A DNA stretch of 64,000 bases from Pleodorina starrii (taxonomy: Eukaryota; Chlorophyta; Chlorophyceae; Chlamydomonadales; Volvocaceae), in assembly GCA_030267565.1 (NCBI GenBank), contig BRXU01000002.1, positions 1,302,001 through 1,366,000 of the forward strand, given 5' to 3'. The position numbers were made by a program, and so were the translations under genes. Shown piece by piece: positions 1-59,859 of this stretch. Numbering within the stretch: position 1 is the stretch's first letter; every line of letters begins with the position of its first letter. The notes beneath the pieces are model-generated. The model searched no databases, was not told the origin of the DNA, and saw only the letters and a list, made by a program, of their open reading frames with translations.

Positions 1-2809
1 AGCACATCCTCTAGCTCCGCGGGGCTGAAGTGGCTGTTGGGCACAAAGGTGACCGCCGCGCAGTGCCGAGTGGACAGCGGCCGGGGCTCCAGGTTCAGGC
101 CCCCCGCCGGCGGCGCGGAGCGCAGAGTGATGGTCCCCTTGCCGGCGTCACCGCCGGGGTTGAGGCCGGGGATGCCCGTGGGCACGATGAGGCGGAGGCT
201 GCTGGGGGCGGTGGGCAAGGGTGATGCGGCGGCGGCGGAGCCGCCGCCGCCGCCGCCGCCGGAGGCGGCGGCGGCGGCGCCGGCTCCGCCGGCGTCGCCG
301 TCGTTGGTGGGGTTGGCGGCGCGGCGGAGGCCGGGGGCGGGGTCGACGTCCAGGTCGGCGCGGCGGGCGTCGTGGAGGATGGCGAAGGAGCGCAGGGGCA
401 CCGCAAGCGCCAGCTCAAAGGTGACTGTGGTCACGTGACGCGGCCGCCAGACCTAGGGTAGACGCACACACAGCGGGCGCCAGGCGCCGGGCGGGTGAGG
501 GGTGGCCGTGGGTGACGGAGTCGTCGGCGCACTTTCGACAAAGGTGCTCCTAGAGGCGCTGGGAACTGCTGCTTCGGGCAGGATGTGCGGGGCATGGTGA
601 TGCGGAGGAAGATGTAAATGACCGATATGAAATGACCCCGAAATGACCGGCAGGCAAGCGAGACCTGAACCGGGTTTCTCTCCTCTCGGTCGCCCAGCCA
701 CACCCACACTCACACCCACACCCCAAACACACACCCCATACAGCGTCACATACTTTCAGCCCAGTCACCGATACGCGGTGCGGCAGCATTCCCGTGTAGG
801 TACGTATTGCGGTTTCGCGCTTCACGGGGGCGCTTCACGGCCTGACTACCTGCGTGTATCCCTGGATCAGCAGCGCGTCGTAGTTGGGTTTGATGGCCAT
901 GTGGCGGGGCCCCGAAACCAGGTTCAGGCCGCGGTGGCTCAGGATCTGCGGTCGCACAGCCAGTCAGCCAGACACGGCGGGAGGGATAAGGGGCCGGAGG
1001 AGGGACGGGGCATCCAAGCAGGCAAGGGCATCCAAAAGCAGGCAAGACAGGGACAGGGAAGCAAGGGGGGTGGCAACCCACCGAAGGCAACCCCACACGC
1101 ACGGTGAGCCACCAACGCGCAATCGCGAGGGGGCGGCGGCAGGGGGGTCCGGTGGCGGCGGCAGGGGGGTGCGGTAGCGGCGGTGGATCTGGATCTGGAT
1201 CTGATCTGCGCTGACCACCTGCCTCGCTTTCCGCTTATATACCACCACCCTCCCCCTCGCCGCCCGTGTCGCCGTGTGTCGTATACCTCAAGCTCGAAGC
1301 TGAGGTCGTACAGGTCCGTCGGCTTGTGCTTGGTTCGCCGGCCCTGCGGCGCGCTGTTGAGCCAGCTGCTGCCGTCCGTGCTCATCAGCTGATCTCGGCT
1401 CATGGCCAGGTGCCAGCCGGTGCGGGCGGGCGTCCAGTTGCACACGTGCGTAAGCGACAGCGTGTTGCCCGACGCCTCCAGCTGCACCACGTAGGAGATG
1501 GTGATGAAGATGTCGCCGCGGACCTTGCCCAGAGGCACACGCAGCATGGGCGCACGGCCGCCGGCGCCCGGCGGGTGGTTGCGGCGGCCGAAGCCCTTGG
1601 TGAAGACCTTGCCTGCGGGTTGGTGTGTATGGTGGGGGGTGAGGGGTGAGGGCCAGCGTGGACTGGGAGGCGGAGAGGCGGCGCCATTGCGGCACCATCG
1701 GAGGCGACCGAGTCACTCGCGGGCGGGGGGTTAGCTGGGTAGTGGTAACACCGTCTGGACTGGACTGGACTGGACTGGGCTGGACTGGACTGGGCTGGGC
1801 TGCCAGCAGGGGCCTGGACAGACCGTATCGTGCGCCCTTGCCTGGAAGCACACGCCGGATGCCACCCGACCTGGAGCCATACGGCAGCGCTGGCCAGCAG
1901 CAGCAGACAAGGCACATGGGACCTTCTCGCGCAACCCCACCGCCACAGCCCTCCCTCCCTCCCTACTACTACTACTACTACTACTACCCCACGCGCCCCG
2001 CGACGCCCCGCCGCCCCCCGCAACACCGCAAACGCCACACCGCAGCGCCGCCCCACCCGGCCCCGGATCGTCGTCCTCCTCGTCCTCCTCCAGCTCGATG
2101 CCGCCGGCGCTGCGAGCCACCGCCTCCGCTATCAGGGTCGTGCCGCCGATGGTGGCCGCGAACCTGACGGCCCCCGCGCGGAGTACGGGGTGCGGGGTCG
2201 GAAACTCAGAATCAGAATCAGGATCAGGGTTAGGATCGGGATCGGTCCCCGCCCGCGAGCCCCTACTGCCGCAGCACGGGACCCAGCGGGAGTGGTCCAT
2301 CCCCAGCCAGCCGGTCAACGAGTCGGTCCAGGGAGGCACCGTCCCCTCGGCGGCGCGGGCTCGTCCTGGGGCTCCATGCGCCAACGGCGCGACTTCGTCC
2401 GCCCTTCGCTGCGGTGTCAATTCTTTTGTACCCCCTAACACGGATGCCTGCCCTCTGGCTCGCTGGCTGGCCGGCTCGCTGGCTGGCTGGCTGGGCTCAT
2501 CACGCCGCTGACTCGGTTCCTCAACACCACGGGTTTTTGTGGGGGTGCTGGTTGTTGCCGTCCATACCACAACCGCGCCTCACTCGCACAGTGCCCTGTC
2601 TCTGCTCCCCCCGCGCCTACCTCTGTAGAATGGCCCGGTGCGGCACCGGGAAGCGGAGCACCGCGTTGGGCACCGTCACAGTGCTCATGAACATGAGCGA
2701 CTCGGACACCTCCGCCCAACCCAGGTCACACTGCGGAGAGGAGGGGAGAGGACAGGTAAGGGAAACGAGGGGGCGAGTGGGCGAGTGAGGGAGGGAAGAC
2801 AAGAGAGGG

Positions 2810-2878
<69 letters not shown>

Positions 2879-5800
2879 GATCACTGCGCTCGGCGAGGGC
2901 TCGAGAGAAAGGGTGTGAAGAGACCCGTGGGTCGTTCCCAGTTGCCACGCAAGGCGGCGGTGGCGGTGGGCGGGCGACCATGCGCTGCAGTCGCCGACCA
3001 TCGCAGCCGCACCGGGCCTTATGCGGTCAATTTTTTCCTACAGCTCTCGGCGCCTCACATCCCATCCCATCCCATCCCATGCATGTATACCGCCGTATCA
3101 CGACTCCGGGCCGGCATCCTAACACCCTCACACCCCATATCCTGACAACAAATCCACACCCCTCAGGTCTGTTTCCAACGCGCCTGCACCGCGCCCTTGA
3201 CCACGCGGCTCAGCAGCGCCACGCTTTCCCCGTCGTCGCCGTTGAACAGGCCGCACAGCTCCCCCGTCGGCGCCGTCGGCGGCGTCAGCCAGGCATTCAC
3301 ATCGAGTACAAGCTCCCCCGCGCCGCATCGCACGTGCGGCGGCGGCCCCGCGCGCGGCGCCGCCATCGCCTGCACCGGCGCCGGCACCGACGACGCCGCG
3401 CCGAACGTTGACACCGTCAGCGGCGTGCCGGCGCGATCGCCCGCCGCCGCCGCGGCGGCGGCGGCGGCGGCGACGGTCCCGGACGAGGCGCCGAGCGACG
3501 AAACTCTGTCGGGGACCTCCGGGCTGCGCCGGAAGAGGTGCGTGTGAGGGCCTGAGGGGGAGGAGGGGCCGGCGGCGGCGCCGCCGCCGCCAGGCGGCGG
3601 CGGCGGCAGCGCCCGCGGCGGCGGCTCCAACTCCAGGGGCACGTGCAGCCCTGGGACGCAGGTGGCGCTGCCGGTGACGCCCCCGACCCCCAAGTGTGGC
3701 GAGCGGGGGCGCAGGGCCGGCGCCACCCAGGCGGGACCCAGCAGCGTCGTCAGCGGCGTGACGCCGCGCGCCTCCGCTGCGGCGGCGCCGCCGCCGCCGC
3801 CGGCGCCTCCGGCGCCGCCGCCCGCCGGCGCGTTGCTGCCCAGAACAGTCCTGCGGGCGGGCCGGAGCGAGGCGACCTTACATGCCCATATCGTACCACG
3901 CCATGCCACATGTTCATGTCACAAGTTCACATATCCCACATGTTCATATCACATGATCATATCACGCCGCGTCACGTCACGTCACGTCACAGCGCAGAGC
4001 AGTGGAGGGTCCGGACCGATGCCTGTTGGCGCACGGACCCAGTCGTGCCCAGCGTTCCGGCGCGCTTCTCACACCGCACCAGGAGGCCATCCACGTCGAA
4101 TGGGACGGAGGGATGGAGGGCGGGCTCCAGGCCCCCACCTGGAGCCTTAAAACCCTCCACCTGCCTGCCCGTTTCCAGGGCGCCCGTTGCTCCAACTCGC
4201 ACCCAACGACCAGCCCCCTTTCCACCCCCCTTTCTCCGCCGCCGCCACCTACCTCAGCGTGTTGGCCGTCCCAGCGCGATTGACCGTGTGGTTCTTGAAC
4301 GCCGCAAAGTCCGAGCTGGTGACCGGGCGACTGGTGTTGTTGGGCGTGTACAGCTTAGGCGGCCGCTCCGTGTACTGCCGTACCAGCTCCGGATCCACGT
4401 AAATGGGCCCCCGCCGCCGCCGCGACCGGCCCCAAACGGCGGCGGCGGCGGCGTCCTCGCCGCCGCTGGAGTGGCGGCGGCCCCCACCGCCGCCAGCGGC
4501 GGCGGCAGGTCCTGCCGCCGCCTCTGGGCGATCGCTGGCGCCGCCGCCGCCGCCGCTGTCGTCTCCACCGCCGCCGTCGTTCCTGTGCGGCTGCCGCCAC
4601 CGCTGCTGCTGCGGCCCATCAGCCCACAGGCCGCTAGCCTGCGCCCGAACGTGCGGGTCCGGATTCGGCACAATCGAGTGAACGCTGTGGCTCTGCCGCA
4701 CCCAGTCCGCCAGAGTGCCGCCTAGCGGCGCGCCAACGGGCCTTACGGCCTTACCGGACACGGCGCGCCGCGCGGCGGCGCCGCCATCCGCCGCCAGGCT
4801 GTGCCGCCAGCCGGCGGCGCGATTCGGCAGCGAGTCCACGCGCCGCGCCGCGTGCCGCCGCGCCGCGGCGAGTGGGTCGTGCCCGGTCGACGACGCGAGT
4901 GATGACACCGACGAGGCCGAGGCGGCGCGGTGGGTGCGCGGCAGGCGAAGCTCCAGGGAGGGCAGTGGACCGCTGGAGTCGGACTGGGCCTGCTGCGCCG
5001 CCACGGGCAGCGGCATGCTGGTGTGGGAACCCAGCTGCGGCTGCGGTTGCTGCCGCTGCCCAGCCTGGGCCTGGGGCTGGGCCTGGGGCTGATATTGATT
5101 GCGGCCGTGGAGGTTGTGGAGGTGCGCCAAGTGGCTATCCAGCGCCTCACCCTCCACCGCCTCCGGCGCGATAGTGATGGACGACGCCACGGCCGTGGGC
5201 GACGGCCTGACGCCGCCGCCGTCGCTGCCCGACGTCGCCGTCGCCGTTGCGCCGGAGTGTCCGCTGTCCAGGCCGGCGCCGTCCGGTGCCGGGCCTTCAC
5301 CCTCGTCGGCCGCATCAGCTGATGGTGACGGCGGAGGAAAGGACGGCGGCAGGTGCATTCGCGGTACGTACTGACTGAGGTACCTGTACCGCAGGCTATC
5401 GATGCCAACGCCGGCGCCGCCGCCGACCCCACGGTCCTCACCGCCGCTTTCGTCGCCACTCTCATCGCTGCTGGAGGCCAATTCGCCGGCGGCGGGGCCG
5501 CCGTAGGCGGCGGCGGACGGCTGGCCGTACACGGACGACAGCACGCTCGTACGGCTCGCGACGCCGGCGGCGACGTTGGGGCCGCTGCGCTCCGCCCCGA
5601 CGCTCGCAGTGCTGTTGGTGCCCCGCCCGCTGCTGTTGTTTGCGGTGCTGTAAGCTGTGGCCTGAGATTCCTCGCCACCGCCCAAAGAGGTCGCGCCGCC
5701 GCCGCCGCCACCGCCGTGGCGCCGCGCGCGCCGGACGCCGGCGCCGGGGGCGCCGACGACGCCAGCGTCAATCAACGACGACAGCGGCCGCAGCGGCATG

Positions 5801-6459
5801 GGCAGGCCGGGCCGGGCGGGCGCTGAGGCGGCGGCCGTCGGGTCACCGGGCCGCGCAGCGGCGCCGCTGCCGCCGCTGCGCTTGCGGCTGGCGAGCGGCT
5901 GCAGGTACGGCGAGCGGCCGGGGGCCGTGTGGCCGCTGGCCATGGGCGTGCCGGCGGACGCTGCGTCTACGGGGCCCTGCAGGATGGCTGAGAGGGTGCA
6001 TACCTGGGCCACCTGGCGCGCAGCTTCGGTGTCGAAGGACGTGCTGAGCACGTGTCGGTGGAGGCCGGGGCTGCGGATCATGGTGTCTTTGGTGGCGCCA
6101 TAGGTGAAGTAGTTGATGGAGACGTCCGTTAGCGGCGGCGCGAGCTGGACGGGCCCGAGCACGGCGGCGGAGCGCTGCGGGGAGGTGGGCAGACTGGCGC
6201 TGGTGCGGCTGTCGAGGGCGGTGGGGGAGCTGCTTTGGCCACGCAGCCCAGCGCCGAATCGCCCGACGGACGAGGGGGAGCTGGAAAGCGGCGCCGAAGC
6301 CACTGGCTCGGGAGGGGCGCGGGAGGCATTCTGCATGGTGGCACAAGGCTGCTGCCCGCCTTGGGCGTCGTTTTGGAAGGTCGCGAATGTGGTGAAGTGA
6401 GCGTAGGGATTGTCAACGTATACTTTTTGGGTGCACAGATGCCCGCTCTGTGCCGGCAA
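1..6459 (-). CDS. Unrecognised low-complexity protein, 5' part only (seven exons)
   Basis: I do not recognise this protein. Exons on the minus strand, in coding order: 4253-6459, 3190-3850, 2621-2730, 2057-2163, 1287-1612, 850-945, and 452 running off the left edge. The phases join without a stop, giving about 1,320 residues so far. The start is the first Met of the big first exon (MPAQSGHLCTQKVYVDNPYA). Most of exons 1 and 2 is Ala/Gly/Ser/Pro/Gln-rich and probably disordered. Ordered-looking segments are the first ~60 residues, the end of exon 1 (GPIYVDPELVRQYTERPPKL), and exons 3-7, which are rich in beta-type patterns (GDIFITISYVVQLEASG, TDLYDLSFELE, TTVTFELALAVPLRSFAI). No signal peptide or membrane segment is apparent. 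The donor of exon 2 is ambiguous: GCG|GTGCAG at 3190, or a GC donor CAG|GCGCGT at 3184. Both keep the frame. Its divergent placement beside a dynein gene makes a ciliary role possible, but that is inference only. Confidence 0.75.
1754..1803. repeat. Pentanucleotide repeat (GGACT/GGGCT)n
   Basis: About 50 bp of alternating GGACT and GGGCT units in the intron between 1613 and 2056 of the minus-strand gene. A short CTA triplet run lies further along the same intron at 1964-1987. Confidence 0.9.
2385..2445 (+). repeat. Motif A copy in the upstream gene
   Basis: A diverged copy of the dispersed intron motif (core CTTCGCTGCGGT followed by an ATTCTTT-type tract and CCCC), preceded by a CAACGGCG-type stretch as in the best dynein copies. 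It lies inside the minus-strand gene's intron 2164-2620, showing that the motif is not confined to the dynein gene. A GGCT tetranucleotide run follows at 2455-2496. Confidence 0.6.
2811..2878. repeat. (GA)n microsatellite
   Basis: About 60 bp of perfect GA dinucleotides in the intron between 2731 and 3189 of the minus-strand gene. A CCCAT run (3057-3081) lies in the same intron. Confidence 0.97.
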
Positions 6460-6998
6460 CGTGCGGCGTCAGGCCGCGAGCAAGCTTGGAGCCTCGGCTC
6501 ATGAGCCCCAGCAGATAGGCACACAATTAGCTAGGCATGTTGATCAGTCGTCTGTAAGCATGACAATAGTCGTTATACGGAGGAATATACAGCTACGAGA
6601 AGCGTGTCGGCAGAGTTCGAAGGTCCATGTGTCGAAGAGGGCACTCCAGCAAGCTGTGGCTGGCCCTACACTATTGCCAGGACATCGCTAAGCGACGGGT
6701 GTGCTCTGTCCGTGATGCAGGTGCGGGAGAGCGAGAACGAGGACCAGTACGGCTATCACGGCAGTTTCGGTGGAGTGAACGTCAGCTTTCCCTATGCTGG
6801 CTGCCTGGATTAGTAGCGCGTGGCATGTTGTAAGCTTTGGAGTTATTATTGCTTACTCTTACTTGTTCCGAAGGTAACTTTGACGCTGAAATATGTTTGT
6901 GTGTTCCGCAATGGAGGCGTTTTGATATATTTTACCCATAAGCAGAAGATGTCTGCTAAGTTGGAAGGAAATAGCATAAGCTAAATGGCAAGCCAAAT
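6460..6998. promoter_or_regulatory. Divergent intergenic region between two start codons
   Basis: This 539-bp stretch separates the minus-strand start at 6459 from the plus-strand dynein start at 6999. It should hold both promoters and both 5' UTRs. It is visibly less GC-rich than the rest (for example 6840-6990, with AT-rich runs) and free of simple repeats. I see no convincing TATA box and cannot assign a transcription start. Co-regulation of the two genes is possible but not shown. Confidence 0.5.
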
Positions 6999-53747
<46,749 letters not shown>

Positions 53748-55451
53748 CTGGAGGTTTAGAGAGTGAAATGCGGAGTTGGCACTGGTGGCAGGGGGGAGTG
53801 GGGAGTTCCTCAAGTGGCCAGAGGGCATGGAGGAAGGAGAGGGGCTGAGGTGAACGGGAGGAGGGCAATTAAGGTGCATCCGCACGCGCGTGTTCTCTTG
53901 GTAAATATAGTGTTTGATTGTCGGAGGACTTTTCGAGGCACACTGGACACAGGCCGACGGGACCCGTTGATGGGGACAGGGGCGTTGGCGCACATCTGTG
54001 GCGCGCCTCGCCTCGATTGTTAACGATTGCTCGGACCCGTGGGTTTGTGAACTTGGGCAGGTGGTCTGTGCGTTCGTAAGTTGATGCGGAGACTCGTGGA
54101 GTGCCGTACGGACACGTGATAGTCGTGCCCGTCCTGACGTTGACACTTCTCGGAGGCAGCACCTTTCCTTTCTGGTTGGTGTTGGTGAGGCAAGACTGTG
54201 CGGCGTGCGAAACACACGGCAATGTGAAGCGGCGGTGCGGTAGGTCCACTTCATCAATGGGCCCTGTGGCATCCTATGGAGGAAGACGCCGTGCGTTTGT
54301 GTGCGTACTCGCTTGCAGGCGCCGGACGGTGCTGTGTGGGTGCGGGTAGTCAGGGCAGGAAGGTTGTTGCAGAAGGCTTCGTGAGCGAAGAGACATTGAC
54401 GGCAGGAGCCCGGTGACACATGGATAGAACACAACGCTGATAGGTAGGACACGACGCCATGCACATCTTCGGTACCGAGCCCGGTTAGGCGGCTCCGGCT
54501 TTCGGACGTTTTTTAGGGCTTCACTCATTCCCATGAAGCGCGAGCTCGAGTCGAGTAACCGAGTTACGGGCATGCGATGCCCAGACACGCGGGCATACAC
54601 AGCCACGGTTACCCAGCGCTGAACACGCGAACGGGCTTCCCGAGGGGTTTCCAGGGTCAAGTCTGCAAGTGTTCATGTTTGTCCAGGCCCCGCGCCCTGC
54701 CCACGACGGTAACCCTTGCAAGCGGTAGCGCGCTCGCGCGCATCCAAGCAAGCCTTCGAAGGGATTCCCCCGTTGCCGCCGCTCTCGACGGAAGCTCTCA
54801 AGTTCCCAGAACCCAGTACTCCAATCAACGATACAGGGCAGCACCCATGCAATTCAACACCCCGCCCGCCGAAAACGGCGGTTAGGCGGACGAGCCCGTC
54901 AAGTGCGCCGAGAAGCCACCTGCGTACGACGAGGCCACCTGGTGCACGAGTAGGGCGCTCCGCTGTCTCCACACTGGTCTGTCGAGTGTTCATCTTGTCC
55001 TGGAAACGACAACAGCCGAGTACTTCGCATACAGTACGCAACAAGGCATGCGCCTCCCGTGCACCCTCACGCGCTCCCCCTCCTCCTCCCGACAGCATAC
55101 ATGCCCTGATGTTGTTTTGTTTGTTACGGACGCGTCAGATTGTCAATCTGTCCCTCCTTGCTCCACGCCTTGCCCACACCTTAACTCACCCAGATCAACA
55201 TCGAAGATGTCCGATCGATGAATCCATCGCGCGGCCCCAGGCGCACCTTGCGACGTTGCGAGCGGCATTTTCCTCTGCATCGTCCGCCCACCAACCCGAA
55301 CGTCAACCCGCTCTTGTCGCGGCGGGTTCGGCTGCGCGCCAGCAACAAAACGGTAATGGAGGCTGCTGCACGGTGCATCAGCACCCATGCATGGGAAGCA
55401 TCCGCGGCCGACGCCCCAACATCCCCTCCCCCAACCCACACCGCGCCGGGC
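53748..55451. other. Intergenic region between convergent genes
   Basis: 1.7 kb between the dynein stop and the SF3A3 stop, which should contain both 3' UTRs. I found no convincing coding segment, RNA gene or simple repeat. I also did not see the volvocine poly(A) signal TGTAA on the plus strand in the first 600 bases, so the dynein 3' end cannot be placed. Confidence 0.6.
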
Positions 55452-58400
55452 TCAGATGAGGCCCTGCCGCTTCAAGTCGTCGTACGTCTTCTTGCTGTAC
55501 ACGTTGCCCTGCGCATCCTCAAACTCCTCGTCCTCCGGCTTGAAGTCGCCCTTGGCCTTCTCCTGCATTGGCCAGACGGATGCAGCACAGTCCCGAGGGT
55601 GTGAGGCTTTCAGGCGTCTTCAGGCGCATAGGTCATCGAATGCCACGGGTAACACCGTCGCCGGGCCTACACACGCCTTTCCGACTCCCAGGCGCACGAC
55701 TTTATCAGTCCCGGCTGGGTGCTCGGTTCGCTGTAGCCCCTAACCCTGCGCGCCTTCCCAAGCCGTGCACGGACCTGAATGCTCCGCCACAGCTGCAGCG
55801 CGTCCTCCATCTTGGTGACCTCGTAGAACATCTTGTTGTTGGGGATGCCCAGCGCGCGCATGCCGTTGAGGTGGCGGTACTCCTTGAAGTGCTTCTCATA
55901 GGCGCGCCTGCGGAGGGTGGGGATGTCGGGACCAAGGAAAACCATCAGAAGCAGGCCCCGACCGAGTTTGATTCCATATCCAGTCTGGCATGAGCCAGGC
56001 ACGGTCCAACCAAAGCAGCGACAGCGGTGCGGGACAGCCGGGCAGGATATGGGATGGGCGGCACACAAAGGCAGCGCGCGAAGGCCCTGGCCCAGTGGGA
56101 GAGATCGCGCATGTCAGGGACAGACCTGTGTGCAGGTGCAAGCTGACCCGACCATGCAGAGTGGGGGGCCAAGCTTAAAACGCCCCGCAAGCCGGGCCAG
56201 CGGTCCAGGGCCCTCGTGGCCATACCTGCCCCAGTAGCTGTAGTTGCCGCAGATCTCGCACTTGAACTCCTGGTTGAGGCCGTGCAGCTTGTACAGCCAG
56301 TACGGGATGGGCTTGCCGTCCCAGCCCAGCGGCAGCTTGAGCGGGTTGTACACGAACTCGTCCTCCTCCTCGTCCTCCGGTGCGGCCACCTCCGCCTCCG
56401 CCTCGGCCAGCTCAGCCTGCAGGGGAACGGGGCCCGTGGAACGATACCGCGTCAGCCGATACGTGTAGCGACAGAATGGATGTTTGCAAGCGGGGTAAGC
56501 ACGCGATGGCGCGCAACATCTCTGCCGGGCGCGGAGATGCTGGCAATGAGCGGGGGAGGGCGGCGGAAGCACCGCCCTTGGTGCGCGACAGACGAGAACA
56601 TATGCTGCAGCTCGCTCAGGTCCTCCTCGTGTTCGTGCGTGGCAGCATACCCGCCGCGGCTGCGCGCACCTGCATCTCCTCGTACGTCTGCGACTGCTTC
56701 TTCTCCACCTTGCCCTTGGTGTCCGCAATCACGTTGACCAGCAGCTCCGCCATCTTGCGGATCTTGACCTCCAGCAGCGCCATCTGCCGTGCAATGACGT
56801 AGAGATCAGACAGCGGACAGGACGAAAGGCGCGCAGAAACAATCCGATCATCTTATGCTGCAGACGCGTCGTTGCGTGGACAACGCAGCGCAGCCTGCAA
56901 TTATGCCCAGCGTCTGCCACACCCGCCCCGCATGTCCGTTCCCTTGCTACGACCCACGGGTCGCGGCCTTACGCCAGGGCGGCAAAATCGCCTCCCCGGG
57001 CAACCCCCAGGGGACGCCGACTTGACGGAACACAATCCCCAACTCCCCTTTCCGAAGGGTCTTCCCCTGGCCATTCTGAGCGGCACAGCCCAATTCGATC
57101 CCGTCCAGCCCCATACGCTCCATTCCAGCAAACCCACTTGTTTCGCGTGCGCCGCGTGCTTCGTGCTCGCCGCGGCGTCGCTCGCAGAGGGCGGCACCAC
57201 CCCCTTGGCGAAGTGCTTGCGGTCCAGCTGCGACAGCGGCGTGTCGCGCGTGAGCCACAGCCGCGCCGCCCGCTCCTTGGTGGTGCCCCCGCACTTGAGG
57301 CCCAGGGAGGACAGCGCCTCCTTCAGCCGGTCGGCACCTGGCGGGTCAGATGGGCAAGGTAGGCATGCAGGCGTGGTGAGCACTGGGGATGGCGGGCCGC
57401 CGCGCGCCCGTGTGGCTAGTAGTTGGCATCACAAAGCTCCCGCAGACACGTCGCAGGGCTTGCAGGTTTTCAGTGCAGCGGGGTGCTTTCGCGTCCCCAG
57501 GCGGTCGGTCGCCCCGCATGAGCTGCAGCAGGTTAGCCCCCGAACTGGAAAGCCACCAGCACCGAAGACCCACGAGCTCGCCGCGCGCCGTGTCGTGCAA
57601 AATGTCGCCGTGCCGCGCCGTGGTCAGCAAGCAACGTGCTCCCGTCCCATTCCCCAAGACCCCACAATAACCGTTCATCCAGGAATCCTGCGACCCACGC
57701 CATCACCCGCCCACTTCGCTGCCCATGGCGCCTTTCCGTCTTTCCCCGCGCCCGCCCATCCCTCCATTCGTCCGCCCAGCACCCACCCAGGATCTCCAGC
57801 TCCTCGGCGCTGCTAAACGCCTCCAGCTCTATCCCGCTGGACGACGGCGCGGTGTTACCCAGACCCCGGTCCTCCCAGCTTGCAATCTGCCCCTGCTCCC
57901 AACGCGGCTCGAACTCCTTCTCGACCTGATGAAGGAAGCGGGAGCACCGCCCGGGTGGCAAGAAAACCTTCGATGCGGCGCATTGGTCCATGACGTGCCA
58001 ACGGTACGCATGGGAGAGCCCAAGTGTGCGGCACTACAGGCATGCCAGTGCGCCATAAGGCCCAGAAGCGTATGCCAAGCGGCCATGAGCTCTCGCGACA
58101 TCGCACGCAGCGCCAATGCCAGGGTTGTTCAGAGGTGCGAACCGTGAGGTGCGGTGTGTTGCCGTACTGTGCTACCGCCCGCCTCCCTTAGTTGCGCCGG
58201 AAAGATCGGGCACCTTTCCCCACACATTGCCACTTCTGTCACATCGCGCTCATATCCCCTTCCGTTTGTGGCCTGCTACTCTGTCAGACCACGCGTGCAG
58301 CGCCTTTTCCCCAGGACGCCAGGTGTGCCACCTCTCATCGACCCCGGTACCAGCCGCGGTCCGATGGCCCACGCACCGTGTTGAGGGTCCGCTGCAGCTG

Positions 58401-59859
58401 CGCCAACGGCTGGGTCCGCTCGTAGAAGTAGCACAGGTAGCCCAGCAGTGCCTCCAGATACTCGCTGCACAGCAAGCGACAACCACGGCACAGCGACTTT
58501 CGTTTGCGGTCTAAGGTTGCAAGCTGTATGGCAACGTGCGCAGGGTGCCCGAATGGACCTGGACGTCACGGCCCCAGTCCCAGCCGTCCCGAGCTGCCGT
58601 TGGCATGTGCCCCCGCAGTCCACGCGGGTCGTCCGGATTCCGCAGCACCCCCCCGAATAGGTAAGCTGCGTCTTACAATTGCGCCCCTCTTACATGGCAC
58701 ACCTGTGTTTGTAATGCATTCGTGCTAGGGCCGATAAGGCGATTCCGTAACCCACGAGGAACAGAGCCAGAGCCGTAAGGACCGCAGCCCGAACCACGCC
58801 AAGACACCCTCCGCTGCTGACGCACCTGTACTGCTTCCCCATCTTTGATTGCCGCGGCAGCCCGCTGAAGTCCGAGAAGCTGGTCAGATACTCGTAGTAC
58901 TCGAGCGGCTTCTCCGTGCCTTCCCCGGCCTCCTCCTCCGTGATCTCGTTGCCGTCTGGCCCGACGCGCGTGATCGCACCATCGGCCTCTGCCGCGGCTG
59001 CCCTGGCAGCCCTGCTCTTACCGCGCTGCTGCTGGCTGCGGAGGTTGAGGAACCGCAGGTAGAGGTCGTGCAGGTCGAGGTACCGCCCCAAGCCCTCCTC
59101 GCCCGTGAACTCCACCTGAGGCTCCTCCTTCAGCAACGGCGTGTCATCCTCAGCCTGTAGGCATGGGCAGAAGGGGAAGGAAGGAGCAGTGGCATGGGCG
59201 CGCCGCTGTCAGCACAGCAACCTCAGATCTACCAAGCTATGGCAACGCCCCAACCAGCGGCAACTTCCCCGAACTCAACCTGGTGGTGCGCCTCGAACCC
59301 CCCACGAACCTCGGTAAGGTCGTTGGAGAGGAACTTCCGGTGGTACTCCCGGATTTCCTTTAGCCGGTCATAGAACTTGCTGAACACCTTGTCCTCGCCG
59401 CCCAGCGATTCGATTTCCTCTTTGCGGGCCTTGTCCTCGTCTTCGTAAATCCTCATCTGCAGTGGCGAGTGGGTTTGGGGTAACCGCCTGTATACACACA
59501 CGCCAACCCCCGCTACTCAAGTCACACACACCCTCTCGACGACAACGGCACCTCATATGAAAGAGGAACGCGCCGGATTGCCCAAGACAACTGCAACGTA
59601 CAATAGCTTACCAGTTTGCGAGCGGCATCCTGGATCTGGTCAAGCCGCTTGCGCACTCGATGAGATTGCATCAGCTTGTCCTTATGCGACTTTGCATCTT
59701 GCTTGAGGTCCTTCACAATGATCCGTTCATGCCGCTCCATGTCCTCGTGCAAAGCTGTTAAAAATACCGAAATCGCCGTGAGAAGCCTGAATATGCTGCT
59801 CGAGAAATGTCTTCTGTTTTTTGCCTACCACGAGTTTGCTCCAATAACGTCTCAGCCAT
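55452..59859 (-). CDS. SF3A3: Splicing factor 3A subunit 3 (SF3a60 / Prp9), complete, 551 residues
   Basis: Subunit of SF3a, which joins SF3b on the U2 snRNP and helps dock it at the branch point in the nucleus. Exons in coding order: 59829-59859, 59612-59754, 59280-59456, 58826-59154, 58377-58464, 57787-57925, 57138-57337, 56670-56783, 56226-56416, 55775-55907, 55452-55562. Together they make 1,656 bp in one frame. The start [20 protein letters not shown] aligns with the human N-terminus. Then come the [20 protein letters not shown] block that binds SF3a120, a SAP-like [20 protein letters not shown] (about 320-345), and [20 protein letters not shown] (about 436-455). The C2H2 matrin-type finger has Cys460, Cys463, His477 and His483, interrupted by intron 9. 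The end is [13 protein letters not shown]. It is slightly longer than the human protein (501), mainly through Ala/Glu and Gly inserts. Identity is very secure. Introns lack the arrays seen in the dynein gene. Confidence 0.97.
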
